Source: Bacillota bacterium (lineage in GTDB: Bacteria; Bacillota; Clostridia; Christensenellales; JAEXRW01). From it: DNA of 64,000 bases. A model generated the notes under the pieces. That model was not told where the DNA came from. It worked only from the letters and a program-made list of their open reading frames with translations, and did no database searches. This document shows, piece by piece, positions 1 through 7,597 of the stretch (positions are counted from its first letter, which is position 1; each line of letters starts with the position of its first letter). The translations under genes were made by a program, and so were the position numbers. The DNA lies in NCBI GenBank assembly GCA_023454175.1, contig JAEXRW010000036.1, positions 106,805 through 170,804 on the forward strand, written 5' to 3'.

Positions 1-80
1 CAGGGGGGTATCCGAGCGGCCGCACCTGCAAGGTGCAGCGAGGTATCTAGGGGGGGCTGCCCAAGCCCCACCTGGAAATA
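1..80. repeat. Dispersed repeat D, copy 1
   Basis: This stretch resembles 47960-48037 over nearly its whole length, sharing blocks such as CCGAGCGGCC, GCGAGG, ATCTAGGGGGG and CCTGGAA. It ends directly at the stop codon of the EutN-like gene at 81. The window edge cuts it, so its full length is unknown. It has a superficial tRNA look but no anticodon arm or T loop. Confidence 0.6.
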
Positions 81-392
81 TCAACTGTCCATGTTCGAGT
101 CGTGCTTTCTGAATACCATCTTGCCTTCGATCTCCACGCTGTCGATGATGGCCACGATCGCCATGTCCGATGGCTTGTTCTCCGTCAGTGACGTCTGCCT
201 GCTGGAGCTTCCCCCGCACAGCATCACGACCTCGCCCATCCCAGCTCCCACCGTGTCGATGGCTACCACAGGCGTCCCCTTCTCCTGGAAGGTGGCCAGT
301 TCGATGGGCACCACCACCAGCAGTTTCAGCCCGTTCAGCTTTTCGGTTTTGTGCGTGCTCACGACTGTCCCTTTTACCCGCGCGATCTGCAT
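81..392 (-). CDS. EutN/CcmL-family BMC vertex protein
   Basis: This 103-residue protein matches the EutN/CcmL/PduN family in length and pattern: an MQIARVKGTVVST start, a central VVAIDTVGAGMGEVVMLCGG block, and a VAIIDSVEIEG segment near the end. Family members form pentamers that cap the vertices of bacterial microcompartments. It lies 75 bp downstream of the PduL gene in the same orientation, so it is probably the third gene of the deoC-pduL-eutN transcript. An AAGGGGTGG ribosome site sits about 8 bp before the ATG. Hexameric shell genes are not in the window and are expected beyond the left edge. Confidence 0.88.
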   Translation of the reverse strand: MQIARVKGTVVSTHKTEKLNGLKLLVVVPIELATFQEKGTPVVAIDTVGAGMGEVVMLCGGSSSRQTSLTENKPSDMAIVAIIDSVEIEGKMVFRKHDSNMDS

Positions 393-412
393 CCCGTATC
401 CACCCCTTATCT

Positions 413-489
413 AAATCATGCCGAGCGGTGTTCCGCGAGGCATTCCGCAACTCTCAACTTTCAACTCTCAACTGTCAACTATCAACTGG
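413..489. repeat. Head hairpin plus 7-bp-period array at the pduL 3' end
   Basis: ATCATGCC and GGCAT pair around 417-445. They are followed by CCGCAA and a 7-bp-period array (CTNTCAA units) from 451 to 489. The pduL stop codon (468-470) and its last codons lie inside the array. The same head-plus-array design recurs at many minus-strand gene ends in this window. Confidence 0.7.
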
Positions 490-1295
490 ATGTTCTTATC
501 CCTCGCCGTATCCTTTGCCAGCGGGGTCACGATCCCGCCTTTTCTTACCCGGATACCCGTGCGCCCTTCCTTGACGGCCGTCATGATCTCCCACTCCGTC
601 ACCAGGTCATAGGCAGGCCCGCTCTCTTGAATGGCTGTGGTCGTTCCGATCGGAACGATGCCCTTTCCCGGCACCACCATCTCCAGGTACTCGGTCCCCG
701 ATATGCCCGCCGCGTTGGCTTCGTCCAGGTCGATATGCATCTCCAGGCTGTGGTCGCTGCCGCTCCGCACGACCACATTGTCATACACCGTTGCCCGTTC
801 CCCGGATTTGATGATCTTCACGATGTCCCCGTTCTTCAGCCCGTACCAGCCCGCCTGTTCGTCCGAGATATGCAGATGCCTCGCCGATACGATCACCCCG
901 GCCGGTATTTCCACATCGCCCAGCGGCCCGCTCAGCCTGCACCCCGGCGTCCCCGCCAGGTCCCCGCTCATCCGCACGAAGACCGGTATCCCCGCCTTGT
1001 ACGCTTCCGCTGCAGTTATCTCCACCTGCGTCTGCTTTCGCACGGGTCCCAGCACGCGCAGCCCCTCGAGCCTTCCCTTGGGTCCCGTCACGCACACCCG
1101 TTCATTGCACACGTACTGCCCCGGCTGGTTCAGGTCCCGGATCTTCTTCAGTTCGTAGCCCTTGCCGAATAGGGCTTCCACTTCCTTTTGCCCCAGGTGG
1201 ATGTGCCGGTTCGATGCCGCCACTGGTACGTAGTATAACCCCGACCCCGCCAGGGTCTTCAGCACTGCCAGTTCCACTGCCCGCCGCATCTCCAT
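468..1295 (-). CDS. pduL: PduL-type phosphate acyltransferase
   Basis: This 275-residue protein has the PduL signatures: VPVAASNRHIHL near residue 25, VSARHLHIS near residue 138, and SDHSLEMHIDLDEANAAG near residue 180; the conserved histidines bind zinc. PduL converts acyl-CoA and phosphate to acyl-phosphate and CoA, recycling CoA inside BMCs. Beyond the core is a tail of about 45 residues (VTEWEIMTAVKEG...IVTPLAKDTARD) of a kind seen in other BMC-associated proteins. A GGAGGTGG site lies 5 bp before the ATG. It is 48 bp downstream of deoC. Its final residues, QLIVDS, are encoded by a 7-bp repeat array, so the native C-terminus may have been replaced. Confidence 0.9.
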   Translation of the reverse strand: MEMRRAVELAVLKTLAGSGLYYVPVAASNRHIHLGQKEVEALFGKGYELKKIRDLNQPGQYVCNERVCVTGPKGRLEGLRVLGPVRKQTQVEITAAEAYKAGIPVFVRMSGDLAGTPGCRLSGPLGDVEIPAGVIVSARHLHISDEQAGWYGLKNGDIVKIIKSGERATVYDNVVVRSGSDHSLEMHIDLDEANAAGISGTEYLEMVVPGKGIVPIGTTTAIQESGPAYDLVTEWEIMTAVKEGRTGIRVRKGGIVTPLAKDTARDKNIQLIVDS

Positions 1296-1343
1296 CCATC
1301 CACCTCCCTCAACGTAATGATCATATCCTTAAATAGCTGTTTA

Positions 1344-2174
1344 TCAATACTGCAGTTCTTTCTTGATGTCCACTCTACCCGTCGGGCATGAAGAGACGCA
1401 GTTGCCGCAGTTTACGCACTTGGGCTCCTCTTCGTCCCCATTCACGATCTTGATGCCCTTGCTCGTCCCCATGCGCACCGCGCCAGCCGCCAGCATCGCG
1501 TCGGTGACCGCCCGGTCGTTGATGCCCGTGGAGGCCTTCACCATCATGCTGTCCCCCACCGTGCGTTTCATCAGCCTCACATCTTCCACCGTGGCGCCGC
1601 CCTTGCCAAATCCCGTGGAGGTCTTCACGAAGTCCGCCCCGGCGCGTTTGGCCAGTTCGCACGCTTTTACCTTTTCTTCATCCGTGAGCAGGCATGTCTC
1701 GATGATCACCTTCACCAGTGCCCTCGGATGTGCGCCGTCCACTACGGCCTTGATGTCCTCATAGACCAGGTCATACTCCTTGTCCTTCAGCGCGCCCACG
1801 TTGATCACCATGTCCACTTCTTCCGCGCCGTTTTTCACAGCCTCCACGGCTTCGAGTCCCTTTACCAGCGTCGTGTTGGCGCCGAGGGGGAAGCCGATCA
1901 CGCAGCACGTCTTCACGCCGCTGCCCTTGAGTTGTTCGGAAACGTATTTGACGTGCGTGGGGTTGATGCATACGCTTGCAAACTTGTATTGTTTCGCCTC
2001 GTCACAAAATTTCTTGACCGTCGAACGGACTGTTTCGGGTTTTAGCACGGTATGGTCCATGTATTTCGCGTAGGATGGGTCATACTTGCCGGATGTCTTG
2101 GGTGTCGTGTCTCCGCCGGCGTATTCCTTTAGGATTTTGCTGGTGACTTCCGCCACGATTGCGTTGATATCCAT
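1344..2174 (-). CDS. deoC: Deoxyribose-phosphate aldolase with encapsulation peptide and 4Fe-4S tail
   Basis: This 276-residue protein is a class I aldolase splitting 2-deoxyribose 5-phosphate into glyceraldehyde 3-phosphate and acetaldehyde. The TIM-barrel core (about residues 37-250) has YMDHTVLKP, EEVDMVINVGALK, the Schiff-base lysine in ADFVKTSTGFG, and MVKASTGI. Two additions stand out. The N-terminus MDINAIVAEVTSKILKEY is an amphipathic helix joined by a Gly/Thr/Pro linker, as in BMC encapsulation peptides. The C-terminus holds CVNCGNCVSSCPTGRV, a CxxCxxCxxxCP 4Fe-4S motif. The ATG at 2174 is preferred because GAGG lies 8 bp before it; a GTG at 2183 is possible. It has its own promoter. 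Confidence 0.92.
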   Translation of the reverse strand: MDINAIVAEVTSKILKEYAGGDTTPKTSGKYDPSYAKYMDHTVLKPETVRSTVKKFCDEAKQYKFASVCINPTHVKYVSEQLKGSGVKTCCVIGFPLGANTTLVKGLEAVEAVKNGAEEVDMVINVGALKDKEYDLVYEDIKAVVDGAHPRALVKVIIETCLLTDEEKVKACELAKRAGADFVKTSTGFGKGGATVEDVRLMKRTVGDSMMVKASTGINDRAVTDAMLAAGAVRMGTSKGIKIVNGDEEEPKCVNCGNCVSSCPTGRVDIKKELQY

Positions 2175-2308
2175 CTCATTCACCTCAGCGTATTCGATCT
2201 TATTCTTTGTGTAGTTGTTTGTGTATCGTAATATCGGGTGGTTTATTGCACTTGTTTTCTTGCAGGACGCTCTGTCCGCATGGAGTGATAGGGACGGTTT
2301 ACTTCATT

Positions 2309-2337
2309 ATTATAAAATAAAATTATTTTAAGTACAA
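2309..2337 (-). promoter_or_regulatory. Sigma-A-type promoter of deoC-pduL-eutN
   Basis: On the minus strand TTGTAC (2337-2332) is followed by a 17-bp AT-rich spacer and TATAAT (2314-2309). Transcription would start near 2302, giving a leader of roughly 130 bases before deoC. This suggests the BMC genes can be expressed apart from the upstream SDR genes. Confidence 0.65.
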
Positions 2338-2339
2338 CG

Positions 2340-2364
2340 TCCAATAAAATAAATTTTTATTGGA
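2340..2364. promoter_or_regulatory. Palindrome abutting the deoC -35 box
   Basis: Perfect 10-bp arms TCCAATAAAA and TTTTATTGGA flank a 5-base centre, 3 bp upstream of the -35 box. It could be an operator (SorC-family regulators bind palindromes) or a weak AT-rich terminator for the preceding SDR gene. A second, wider inverted pair, ATAGGGAC (2288-2295) and GTCCCTAT (2380-2387), encloses the whole promoter. Confidence 0.5.
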
Positions 2365-2389
2365 TGCTGGTTTTATAGTGTCCCTATGA

Positions 2390-3154
2390 TTATATCAGCA
2401 TGCCGCCCGTTACGTCTACACACGCCCCGTTGATGAAGTCGGCCCTGTCCGATGCCAGGAAGGCCACCGTGCAGCCCACCTCCTCGGCTGTGGATACCCG
2501 CCCGGACGGGATCCTGTCCTCATAGCTTTTGAGGATATCGGGCTTGCTCAGCTTGTCTTCGTTGATGGGCGTGCGCACCATCCCCGGCGTCACGCCGTTG
2601 ATGATGATGCCGTAGTCCGAAAATTCCCTTGCCATCGCCTTGGTCAGCATCACCAGGCCGCCCTTGGCCGCCACATAATGCGCGTGTGCGGGCGTATTGA
2701 CCATGAAAGCCGACTTGGAAACGATATTGACGATCCTGCCCCGGATATTTTTTTGGATGTAATGCAGGCAGGCGCGCCGGCTCAGGAGGTACGGCCCCGT
2801 CAGGTTCACGTCGATGACCTTTTTCCATTCGGAGTCCGGCATGTCCTTGATCATGGTCGTGGGCCAGATGCCCGCGTTGTTGACCACGATATCCAGCTGC
2901 CCGTATTCCTTCTCGGCCGTCTGTATCATCTTGTCGATGTCGTCTGTGTTGGTTACATCCCCGTATACCGCCATGTTTTTTGTCGGGTATGTATTGTTCA
3001 ATTCCTTCACGAAAGCCAGCACCTCGGGTTCGTTGACAATGTAATTCACCATCACATTGGCGCCTTCGCTGGCAAACACCCTGCAGATGCCTGCGCCCAG
3101 ACCTGCGCCGCCGCCTGTGACCAGTACCGTTTTCCCTTTCAAATGCAGATCCAT
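2390..3154 (-). CDS. SDR-family oxidoreductase (proximal to deoC)
   Basis: This 254-residue short-chain dehydrogenase has the classical NAD(P)-binding motif TGGGAGLG (residues 14-21), NNAG (about 92), a catalytic serine in IVSKS (about 145), and YVAAK (about 160) with the Tyr and Lys of the active site. It ends in a DVTGGMLI tail typical of FabG-like and polyol dehydrogenases. It follows the other SDR gene by 58 bp and probably shares its transcript. The likely role is oxidation or reduction of a sugar or polyol intermediate feeding the DeoC/BMC pathway; the substrate cannot be read from sequence. It shares little sequence with the neighbouring SDR outside the fold motifs. Confidence 0.85.
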   Translation of the reverse strand: MDLHLKGKTVLVTGGGAGLGAGICRVFASEGANVMVNYIVNEPEVLAFVKELNNTYPTKNMAVYGDVTNTDDIDKMIQTAEKEYGQLDIVVNNAGIWPTTMIKDMPDSEWKKVIDVNLTGPYLLSRRACLHYIQKNIRGRIVNIVSKSAFMVNTPAHAHYVAAKGGLVMLTKAMAREFSDYGIIINGVTPGMVRTPINEDKLSKPDILKSYEDRIPSGRVSTAEEVGCTVAFLASDRADFINGACVDVTGGMLI

Positions 3155-3212
3155 GTCTGACTCCCCTTTTCCATTTCAGTTATAAAATGAATGCCGTAAG
3201 AAATGCATCTGA

Positions 3213-4001
3213 TTAATGCATTTCACGTCCGCCCGTCACGTTGAAGGCCTGCCCCGTGCAGTAGTCGCCCGATGCCGTCAGGTAAAAGACCATGTCCACC
3301 ACGTCCTGGATCTCCGTCAGCCTGCCCAGCGGTATTTTGGCGGTGAATTTCTTGATGACTTCCTCGCGCGGGAGCTTGAGGTTCTCCACATACCCCTTGC
3401 TCACGTTGGACCATACCCCGGTGGCGTCCGTGATGCCCGGGCAGATGCAGTTGACCTTGATGTTGTTGGGCGCATACTCGAATGCCAGCGCGTGCGTCAG
3501 CGCGATGATGGCGCCCTTGGCCGCGCTGTACGGTTCCATCAGCGCCGAGCCCGTCTTGCCCGATTTGGAAGCAAAGTTGATGATCCTGCCGTCCCCCAGC
3601 TTCTTCATGCTCGGCAGCACGCCCTGCACGCACCAGGATGTGCCGTAGACGTTTACCTTGAACATCTTGTCATAGACCGCTTCGTCGTTCTCTTCAAAAG
3701 GCCGCTGGTCCACCACGCCCGCGTTGTTCACCAGCGCGTAGATGTCCCCCATTTCCGACGCGATCTTCGTGAAGCATGCCAGCACGGCGTCCCGCTTGGT
3801 GATATCCAGGATGATCCCTTTTGCGTCGTACCCTTTGCTTCTCAGATCCGCGGCGGACTGCTCGACTGCCGGGTCGATGTCGATCAGGGCCACCTTCGCG
3901 CCCTGCTCGCAGTACTTCTGTGCGATGGCAAAGCCGATGCTTTTCGCCGCGCCCGTCACCACGCACACCTTGCCCTTGAGGTTGTCACAGCTCAGACTCA
4001 T
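3213..4001 (-). CDS. SDR-family oxidoreductase (polyol/sugar dehydrogenase-like)
   Basis: This 262-residue SDR has TGAAKSIG (residues 17-24), an acidic LIDIDP after beta-2 that favours NAD over NADP, VNNAGVV (about 92), FASKSG (about 142), and PYSAAKG (about 157) with the catalytic Tyr and Lys. The ending FNVTGGREMH is common among sorbitol-6-phosphate and related polyol dehydrogenases. It lies 46 bp downstream of rpe and 58 bp upstream of the second SDR gene, in one transcript driven from the promoter at 4735-4763. Substrate specificity is inferred only from context (pentose or polyol phosphates). Confidence 0.85.
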   Translation of the reverse strand: MSLSCDNLKGKVCVVTGAAKSIGFAIAQKYCEQGAKVALIDIDPAVEQSAADLRSKGYDAKGIILDITKRDAVLACFTKIASEMGDIYALVNNAGVVDQRPFEENDEAVYDKMFKVNVYGTSWCVQGVLPSMKKLGDGRIINFASKSGKTGSALMEPYSAAKGAIIALTHALAFEYAPNNIKVNCICPGITDATGVWSNVSKGYVENLKLPREEVIKKFTAKIPLGRLTEIQDVVDMVFYLTASGDYCTGQAFNVTGGREMH

Positions 4002-4047
4002 TTCTCTATCCCCTTTACTTCAATTATAAATGGCTTATTGAATATCT

Positions 4048-4692
4048 TCAGGCGCCTCTGAGGCTCCTCACCACTTCGGAGAGTTCCTTTGCCTTGAAAA
4101 ACATAGATCCGGCTATCAGCACGTCTGCGCCGAAAGCGGCCACCTCCAAGGCATTTTCCACGGTGATGCCGCCGTCCACCAGGATCTCGTAATGGTGACC
4201 GTACTGTTCTCTCAGCCTTTTCAGTTCCGCCAGTTTCGGCGGCACATGGGGCAGGATCTTCTGCCCGCCGAAGCCTACGTTCACCGATACCTGCAGCACG
4301 ATATCCACATCCCCCAGCACATGCTGGATGGCAGATACCGGCGTATCGGGGCACAATGCGATCCCCGCCGGAAGGTTGTGCTTTTTGATCTGGCCTATCA
4401 GCCTGGAGTAGTGCGGGCAGGCTTCGGCGTGGAAAGTGATGCTGTCCGCGCCCGCCTCGGCAAATATATCGATGAACCGTTCCGGCTCAGCGATCATCAG
4501 GTGCACGTCTTTGCGCATCCGCGTCGCATCCCGTATCGCCTCCACCGTACCCACGCCCATCGAGAGGTTGGGTACGAAGTGGCCGTCCATGATGTCTATG
4601 TGGAGGCATTCGCACCCTGCGGCCTCCGCCTTGGCGATGTCCCTTCCCAGGTTGAGGAAATCGGCCGACAGGATGGATGGGGAGAGTTTCAT
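4048..4692 (-). CDS. rpe: Ribulose-phosphate 3-epimerase
   Basis: This 214-residue TIM-barrel enzyme interconverts ribulose 5-phosphate and xylulose 5-phosphate. Diagnostic motifs are LSPSILSADF at the start, HIDIMDGHFVPN (metal-binding His and catalytic Asp), VHLMI, GFGGQ and EILVDGGI (second catalytic Asp). The ATG at 4692 is chosen because AAGGAG lies 11 bp upstream; a further ATG at 4722 has no ribosome site. It is the first gene of the rpe-SDR-SDR unit, next to the SorC-family regulator. Its presence here rather than in a general pentose-phosphate cluster points to a dedicated sugar-phosphate pathway. Confidence 0.93.
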   Translation of the reverse strand: MKLSPSILSADFLNLGRDIAKAEAAGCECLHIDIMDGHFVPNLSMGVGTVEAIRDATRMRKDVHLMIAEPERFIDIFAEAGADSITFHAEACPHYSRLIGQIKKHNLPAGIALCPDTPVSAIQHVLGDVDIVLQVSVNVGFGGQKILPHVPPKLAELKRLREQYGHHYEILVDGGITVENALEVAAFGADVLIAGSMFFKAKELSEVVRSLRGA

Positions 4693-4734
4693 ACGATATA
4701 GCGCTCCTTGTATAGGTTTCATTCGTCTACCCGC

Positions 4735-4763
4735 ATCATATCTCCGTCATTGAATTATGTCAA
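4735..4763 (-). promoter_or_regulatory. Promoter of the rpe-SDR-SDR operon
   Basis: TTGACA (4763-4758), a 17-bp spacer, and TATGAT (4740-4735) give a near-consensus sigma-A promoter on the minus strand. About 20 bp upstream, at 4781-4796, is an imperfect palindrome whose minus-strand reading, GCATGAACAAATGTGC, contains TGAACAAA, like the half-site known for the SorC/DeoR-type regulator of Bacillus. That link is inference. Confidence 0.65.
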
Positions 4764-4840
4764 TTGTTATGGCGTATGTTGCACATTTGTTCATGCGTGA
4801 CGAGTTGGATATGAAGTATATAAATAAGGCCTCTGTATGT

Positions 4841-4863
4841 AAAAAGCCCTCCTGACGAGGGCC
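4841..4863 (-). terminator. Rho-independent terminator of the sorC-type gene
   Basis: On the minus strand the stem GCCCTC/GAGGGC closes over a 5-base loop and is followed by five T. It lies about 50 bp after the regulator stop codon. Confidence 0.8.
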
Positions 4864-4912
4864 ACTACCTGGGATGTTCGTAGAATGGAGCGCGAGGTTT
4901 TGGGGAAGGGCA

Positions 4913-5872
4913 TCATGTATTTGCGTAATGGATGACCTCGAGCGCGGCTTTTTCATTGGTGACCAGTACGTCCAGGTATTGTCCCCGCAGTGCGCCGGTG
5001 ATGACGTCCGCCTTCTTTTCCCCTGCCGCCACGCCGATGACGGTGGGGATCTTCTTGAGGTCTTCCAGGGAAATGGCGATCATCCTGTCACTGAGCGAAG
5101 TGTGGCAGTTGTTCCCGTTGATATCGATATACCGTCCGCAGATATCGCCCACCGCACCTTCGGCGATGAGCCGCTGCGTATCTTCGTAGTTGATGTGGCC
5201 CGAGCGGAACTGTGCGCTGAGTTCGGGCTGCGTGGAGCCCAGTCCCACCAGCGCGATGTCTGTATCCTGGATCATTTCAAAATGTTTATTGACGTTTGGC
5301 TCCTCCATCAGCAGGTCCCGCAGGATCTTCGTTTGCACCATCAGCGGCGCCTGCAGCAGGAAACTGTCCCCGTTCAGCGCTTTTGCCAGGGCCATCGTCA
5401 TGGATGTGGCGTCGGTGTCGTTCGTCAGGTTGCCGATTCCGCCTAGCAATTGTATCACGTTGGCCTTCATAAGGTTGTTCACGCGGATATTCTGGACGGT
5501 ATGAAAGATCGTCGTGCCCCAGGAAAGGCCGATGAGCATACCGTTTGTGATGATGCTTTCGATATACGCCGCGGCGGCCTGGCCCACCTTCTGCTTGTCG
5601 GTTTCGTTGTCCATGTTTTGCGGGACGACGATCACTTCACGCAGGCCGAATTTCTTCTTGATGGTGCTTCCCAGCTCTTTGCCCAGTGTGGAAACGTCAT
5701 CGATGCGTATCTGCACGATACCTTCCTTGATGCACGCGCTGAGCATTCGGGATACGCTGGGCCGCGAAAGGTGGATCCTTTCTGCGATCTCTTCCTGGGA
5801 GAGGCCTTCGATATAATACATTTTCGCCGCCATGACCATCAGGTCCCTGCGGTCCATCTCTTCAATGTTCAT
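4913..5872 (-). CDS. SorC/DeoR-type sugar-phosphate-responsive regulator
   Basis: This 319-residue protein has an N-terminal helix-turn-helix (YYIEGLSQEEIAERIHLSRPSVSRML, about residues 20-45) and a C-terminal SorC sugar-binding domain with LIGLSWGTT, QLLGGIGN, ALVGLGS and GVAAGEKK. Family members sense phosphorylated sugars and control the adjacent catabolic genes. A further ATG exists at 5890, but the promoter at 5905-5933 would leave a leader under 10 bases, so the ATG at 5872 with GCAGGTG upstream is preferred. It is transcribed separately from, and just upstream of, the rpe operon it probably controls. Confidence 0.88.
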   Translation of the reverse strand: MNIEEMDRRDLMVMAAKMYYIEGLSQEEIAERIHLSRPSVSRMLSACIKEGIVQIRIDDVSTLGKELGSTIKKKFGLREVIVVPQNMDNETDKQKVGQAAAAYIESIITNGMLIGLSWGTTIFHTVQNIRVNNLMKANVIQLLGGIGNLTNDTDATSMTMALAKALNGDSFLLQAPLMVQTKILRDLLMEEPNVNKHFEMIQDTDIALVGLGSTQPELSAQFRSGHINYEDTQRLIAEGAVGDICGRYIDINGNNCHTSLSDRMIAISLEDLKKIPTVIGVAAGEKKADVITGALRGQYLDVLVTNEKAALEVIHYANT

Positions 5873-5904
5873 CCTTGACACCTGCTGCATTCCTTGATGG
5901 TTAC

Positions 5905-5933
5905 AGTATATGGTATACCGGGTTCGCTGTCAA
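5905..5933 (-). promoter_or_regulatory. Promoter of the SorC-type regulator gene
   Basis: TTGACA (5933-5928), 17-bp spacer, TATACT (5910-5905) on the minus strand. The spacer contains the 8-bp palindrome GGTATACC at 5912-5919, a possible autoregulatory site. Upstream, 5934-6202 holds no gene I can support. Confidence 0.65.
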
Positions 5934-6202
5934 TTAATTTCATATCTTATATTATTGTGAACATATTCTCATGTATGTCCACGTATGTAAATAGATCAGA
6001 GATAGCAGAAATCAAGAAGAGTGTAGTTTCAAACAGCGCTTTCAGCCATGCGTAGATATCCGTATCCCCCGGCCCGGTCCGAAAATGGTGCAGCCGAGGA
6101 CGTATGGACAAAACTGCGGCCCGGGGTTAGGAGGAGTGCAACAGCATGCACACCAGCTGACCACGAGCCGCAGCATCATATTCAGGATATTTCCGGGCAG
6201 CC

Positions 6203-7597
6203 TTATTGTTTTTTCAGGTACTCATCGATGGCGTTCGCCGCGTTCTTCCCCGCGCCCATCGCAAGGATGACAGTCGCAGCTCCGGTCACGGTATCCCCGC
6301 CGGCATACACGCCCTCCATGCTCGTCTTTCCCGTGGCCTCATCCGCCACCACGCATCCCCACTTGTTCACTTCCAGTCCCGGCGTCGTGTCCTTGATCAG
6401 CGGGTTCGGCGTGGTACCGATGGCGATCACGGCGGTGTCCAGGTCGATGGTAAATTCGCTGCCCGCTTTGGGTACAGGCCGCCTGCGCCCCGATGCGTCG
6501 GGTTCGCCCAGTTCCATCTCGATGCACTCCATCCCGGCCACGTTCCCCTTGTCGTCCCCCAGGATCTTCGTCGGGTTGCACAGGAGCTTGAAGATGATGC
6601 CTTCTTCTTTTGCGTGGTGGACCTCTTCCACCCTTGCCGGCAGTTCGACTTCCGAACGGCGGTATACGATATACACTTCCTCCGCGCCCATGCGCTTTGC
6701 GCACCGCGCCGCGTCCATCGCCACGTTTCCGCCGCCCACGACTGCCACCTTGTTGCCGACTTTGATGGGTGTATCCGCGTCCGGGAACCGGTACGCCCGC
6801 ATCAGGTTGATCCGCGTGAGGAATTCGTTTGCGGAGTATACCCCGTTCAGGTTTTCCCCCGGGATCTTCATGAACTGCGGCAGCCCCGCCCCTGTTCCCA
6901 GAAATACAGCCTTGTATCCGTCATCGAATAAATCTTGAACGGAATAGGACTTGCCGATGATCACGTTGGTCTCTATTTTGACGCCCAGATCTTTGAGCGT
7001 ATCGATCTCCTGTTTTACCAGTGCCTTGGGCAGACGGAATTCGGGGATCCCGTAGATCAGTACGCCCCCGGTAGCATGTAGTGCTTCATATATCGTGACG
7101 TCGTACCCCTTTTTCGCCAGGTCCGCCGCGCAGGTCAGTCCCGCGGGGCCGCTCCCGATGACGGCGATCTTGATGCCGTTGGGTTCCGCCTTTACCGTTT
7201 CCCCGGTCAGCCCTTCCCGCATCGCGTAGTCGGCGACGAAGCGTTCCAGCCGCCCGATGGCCACCGGTTCGCCTTTTTTTGCGCGGACGCAGAGTTGCTC
7301 GCACTGCGTTTCCTGCGGGCATACCCTCCCGCACACCGCGGGCAGGTTGTTCGTCTCGCGGATCTTGGCATACCCCTCCAGGAATTTGCCTTCCGCTACT
7401 AATGTGATGAATTCAGGTATTTGAACGCATACGGGGCAACCCGCCACGCACGGTTTGTTCTTGCATTTCAGGCACCGCTGCGCCTCTTCCACCGCCATTT
7501 CGGGCGTGTAGCCCAGCGCCACCTCGTTGAAATTCTTGTTGCGTATATCCGGCTCCTGCTCGGGCATCGCCGTTTTGTTCAGGGACATGTTAGGCAT
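6203..7597 (-). CDS. NfnB/GltA-like FAD-dependent oxidoreductase, 4Fe-4S
   Basis: This 464-residue protein has an N-terminal iron-sulfur domain with cysteines in CLKCKNKPCVAGCPVC and CGRVCPQETQCEQLC, then an FAD-binding GSGPAGL, a second dinucleotide fold with VVGGGNVAMDAARCAKR, and a C-terminal YAGGDTVTGAATV. It matches the large subunit of NADH-dependent ferredoxin:NADP oxidoreductase (NfnB), also annotated as glutamate synthase small subunit or SudA. Its start overlaps the preceding gene by 8 bp, with GGAGGGG 9 bp upstream. Together they probably move electrons between NADH, NADPH and ferredoxin in the cytosol. Confidence 0.88.
   Translation of the reverse strand: MPNMSLNKTAMPEQEPDIRNKNFNEVALGYTPEMAVEEAQRCLKCKNKPCVAGCPVCVQIPEFITLVAEGKFLEGYAKIRETNNLPAVCGRVCPQETQCEQLCVRAKKGEPVAIGRLERFVADYAMREGLTGETVKAEPNGIKIAVIGSGPAGLTCAADLAKKGYDVTIYEALHATGGVLIYGIPEFRLPKALVKQEIDTLKDLGVKIETNVIIGKSYSVQDLFDDGYKAVFLGTGAGLPQFMKIPGENLNGVYSANEFLTRINLMRAYRFPDADTPIKVGNKVAVVGGGNVAMDAARCAKRMGAEEVYIVYRRSEVELPARVEEVHHAKEEGIIFKLLCNPTKILGDDKGNVAGMECIEMELGEPDASGRRRPVPKAGSEFTIDLDTAVIAIGTTPNPLIKDTTPGLEVNKWGCVVADEATGKTSMEGVYAGGDTVTGAATVILAMGAGKNAANAIDEYLKKQ

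Noticed and set aside
1..80. tRNA-like sequence
   Set aside because: No anticodon arm, T loop or CCA; the same sequence recurs at 47960-48037 as a repeat.
351..1172. Long plus-strand frame opposite pduL
   Set aside because: Shadow of the PduL gene; no protein-like features and no ribosome site.
3216..4061. Long plus-strand frame opposite the SDR gene
   Set aside because: Shadow frame, Arg/His-rich; the minus-strand SDR is clear.
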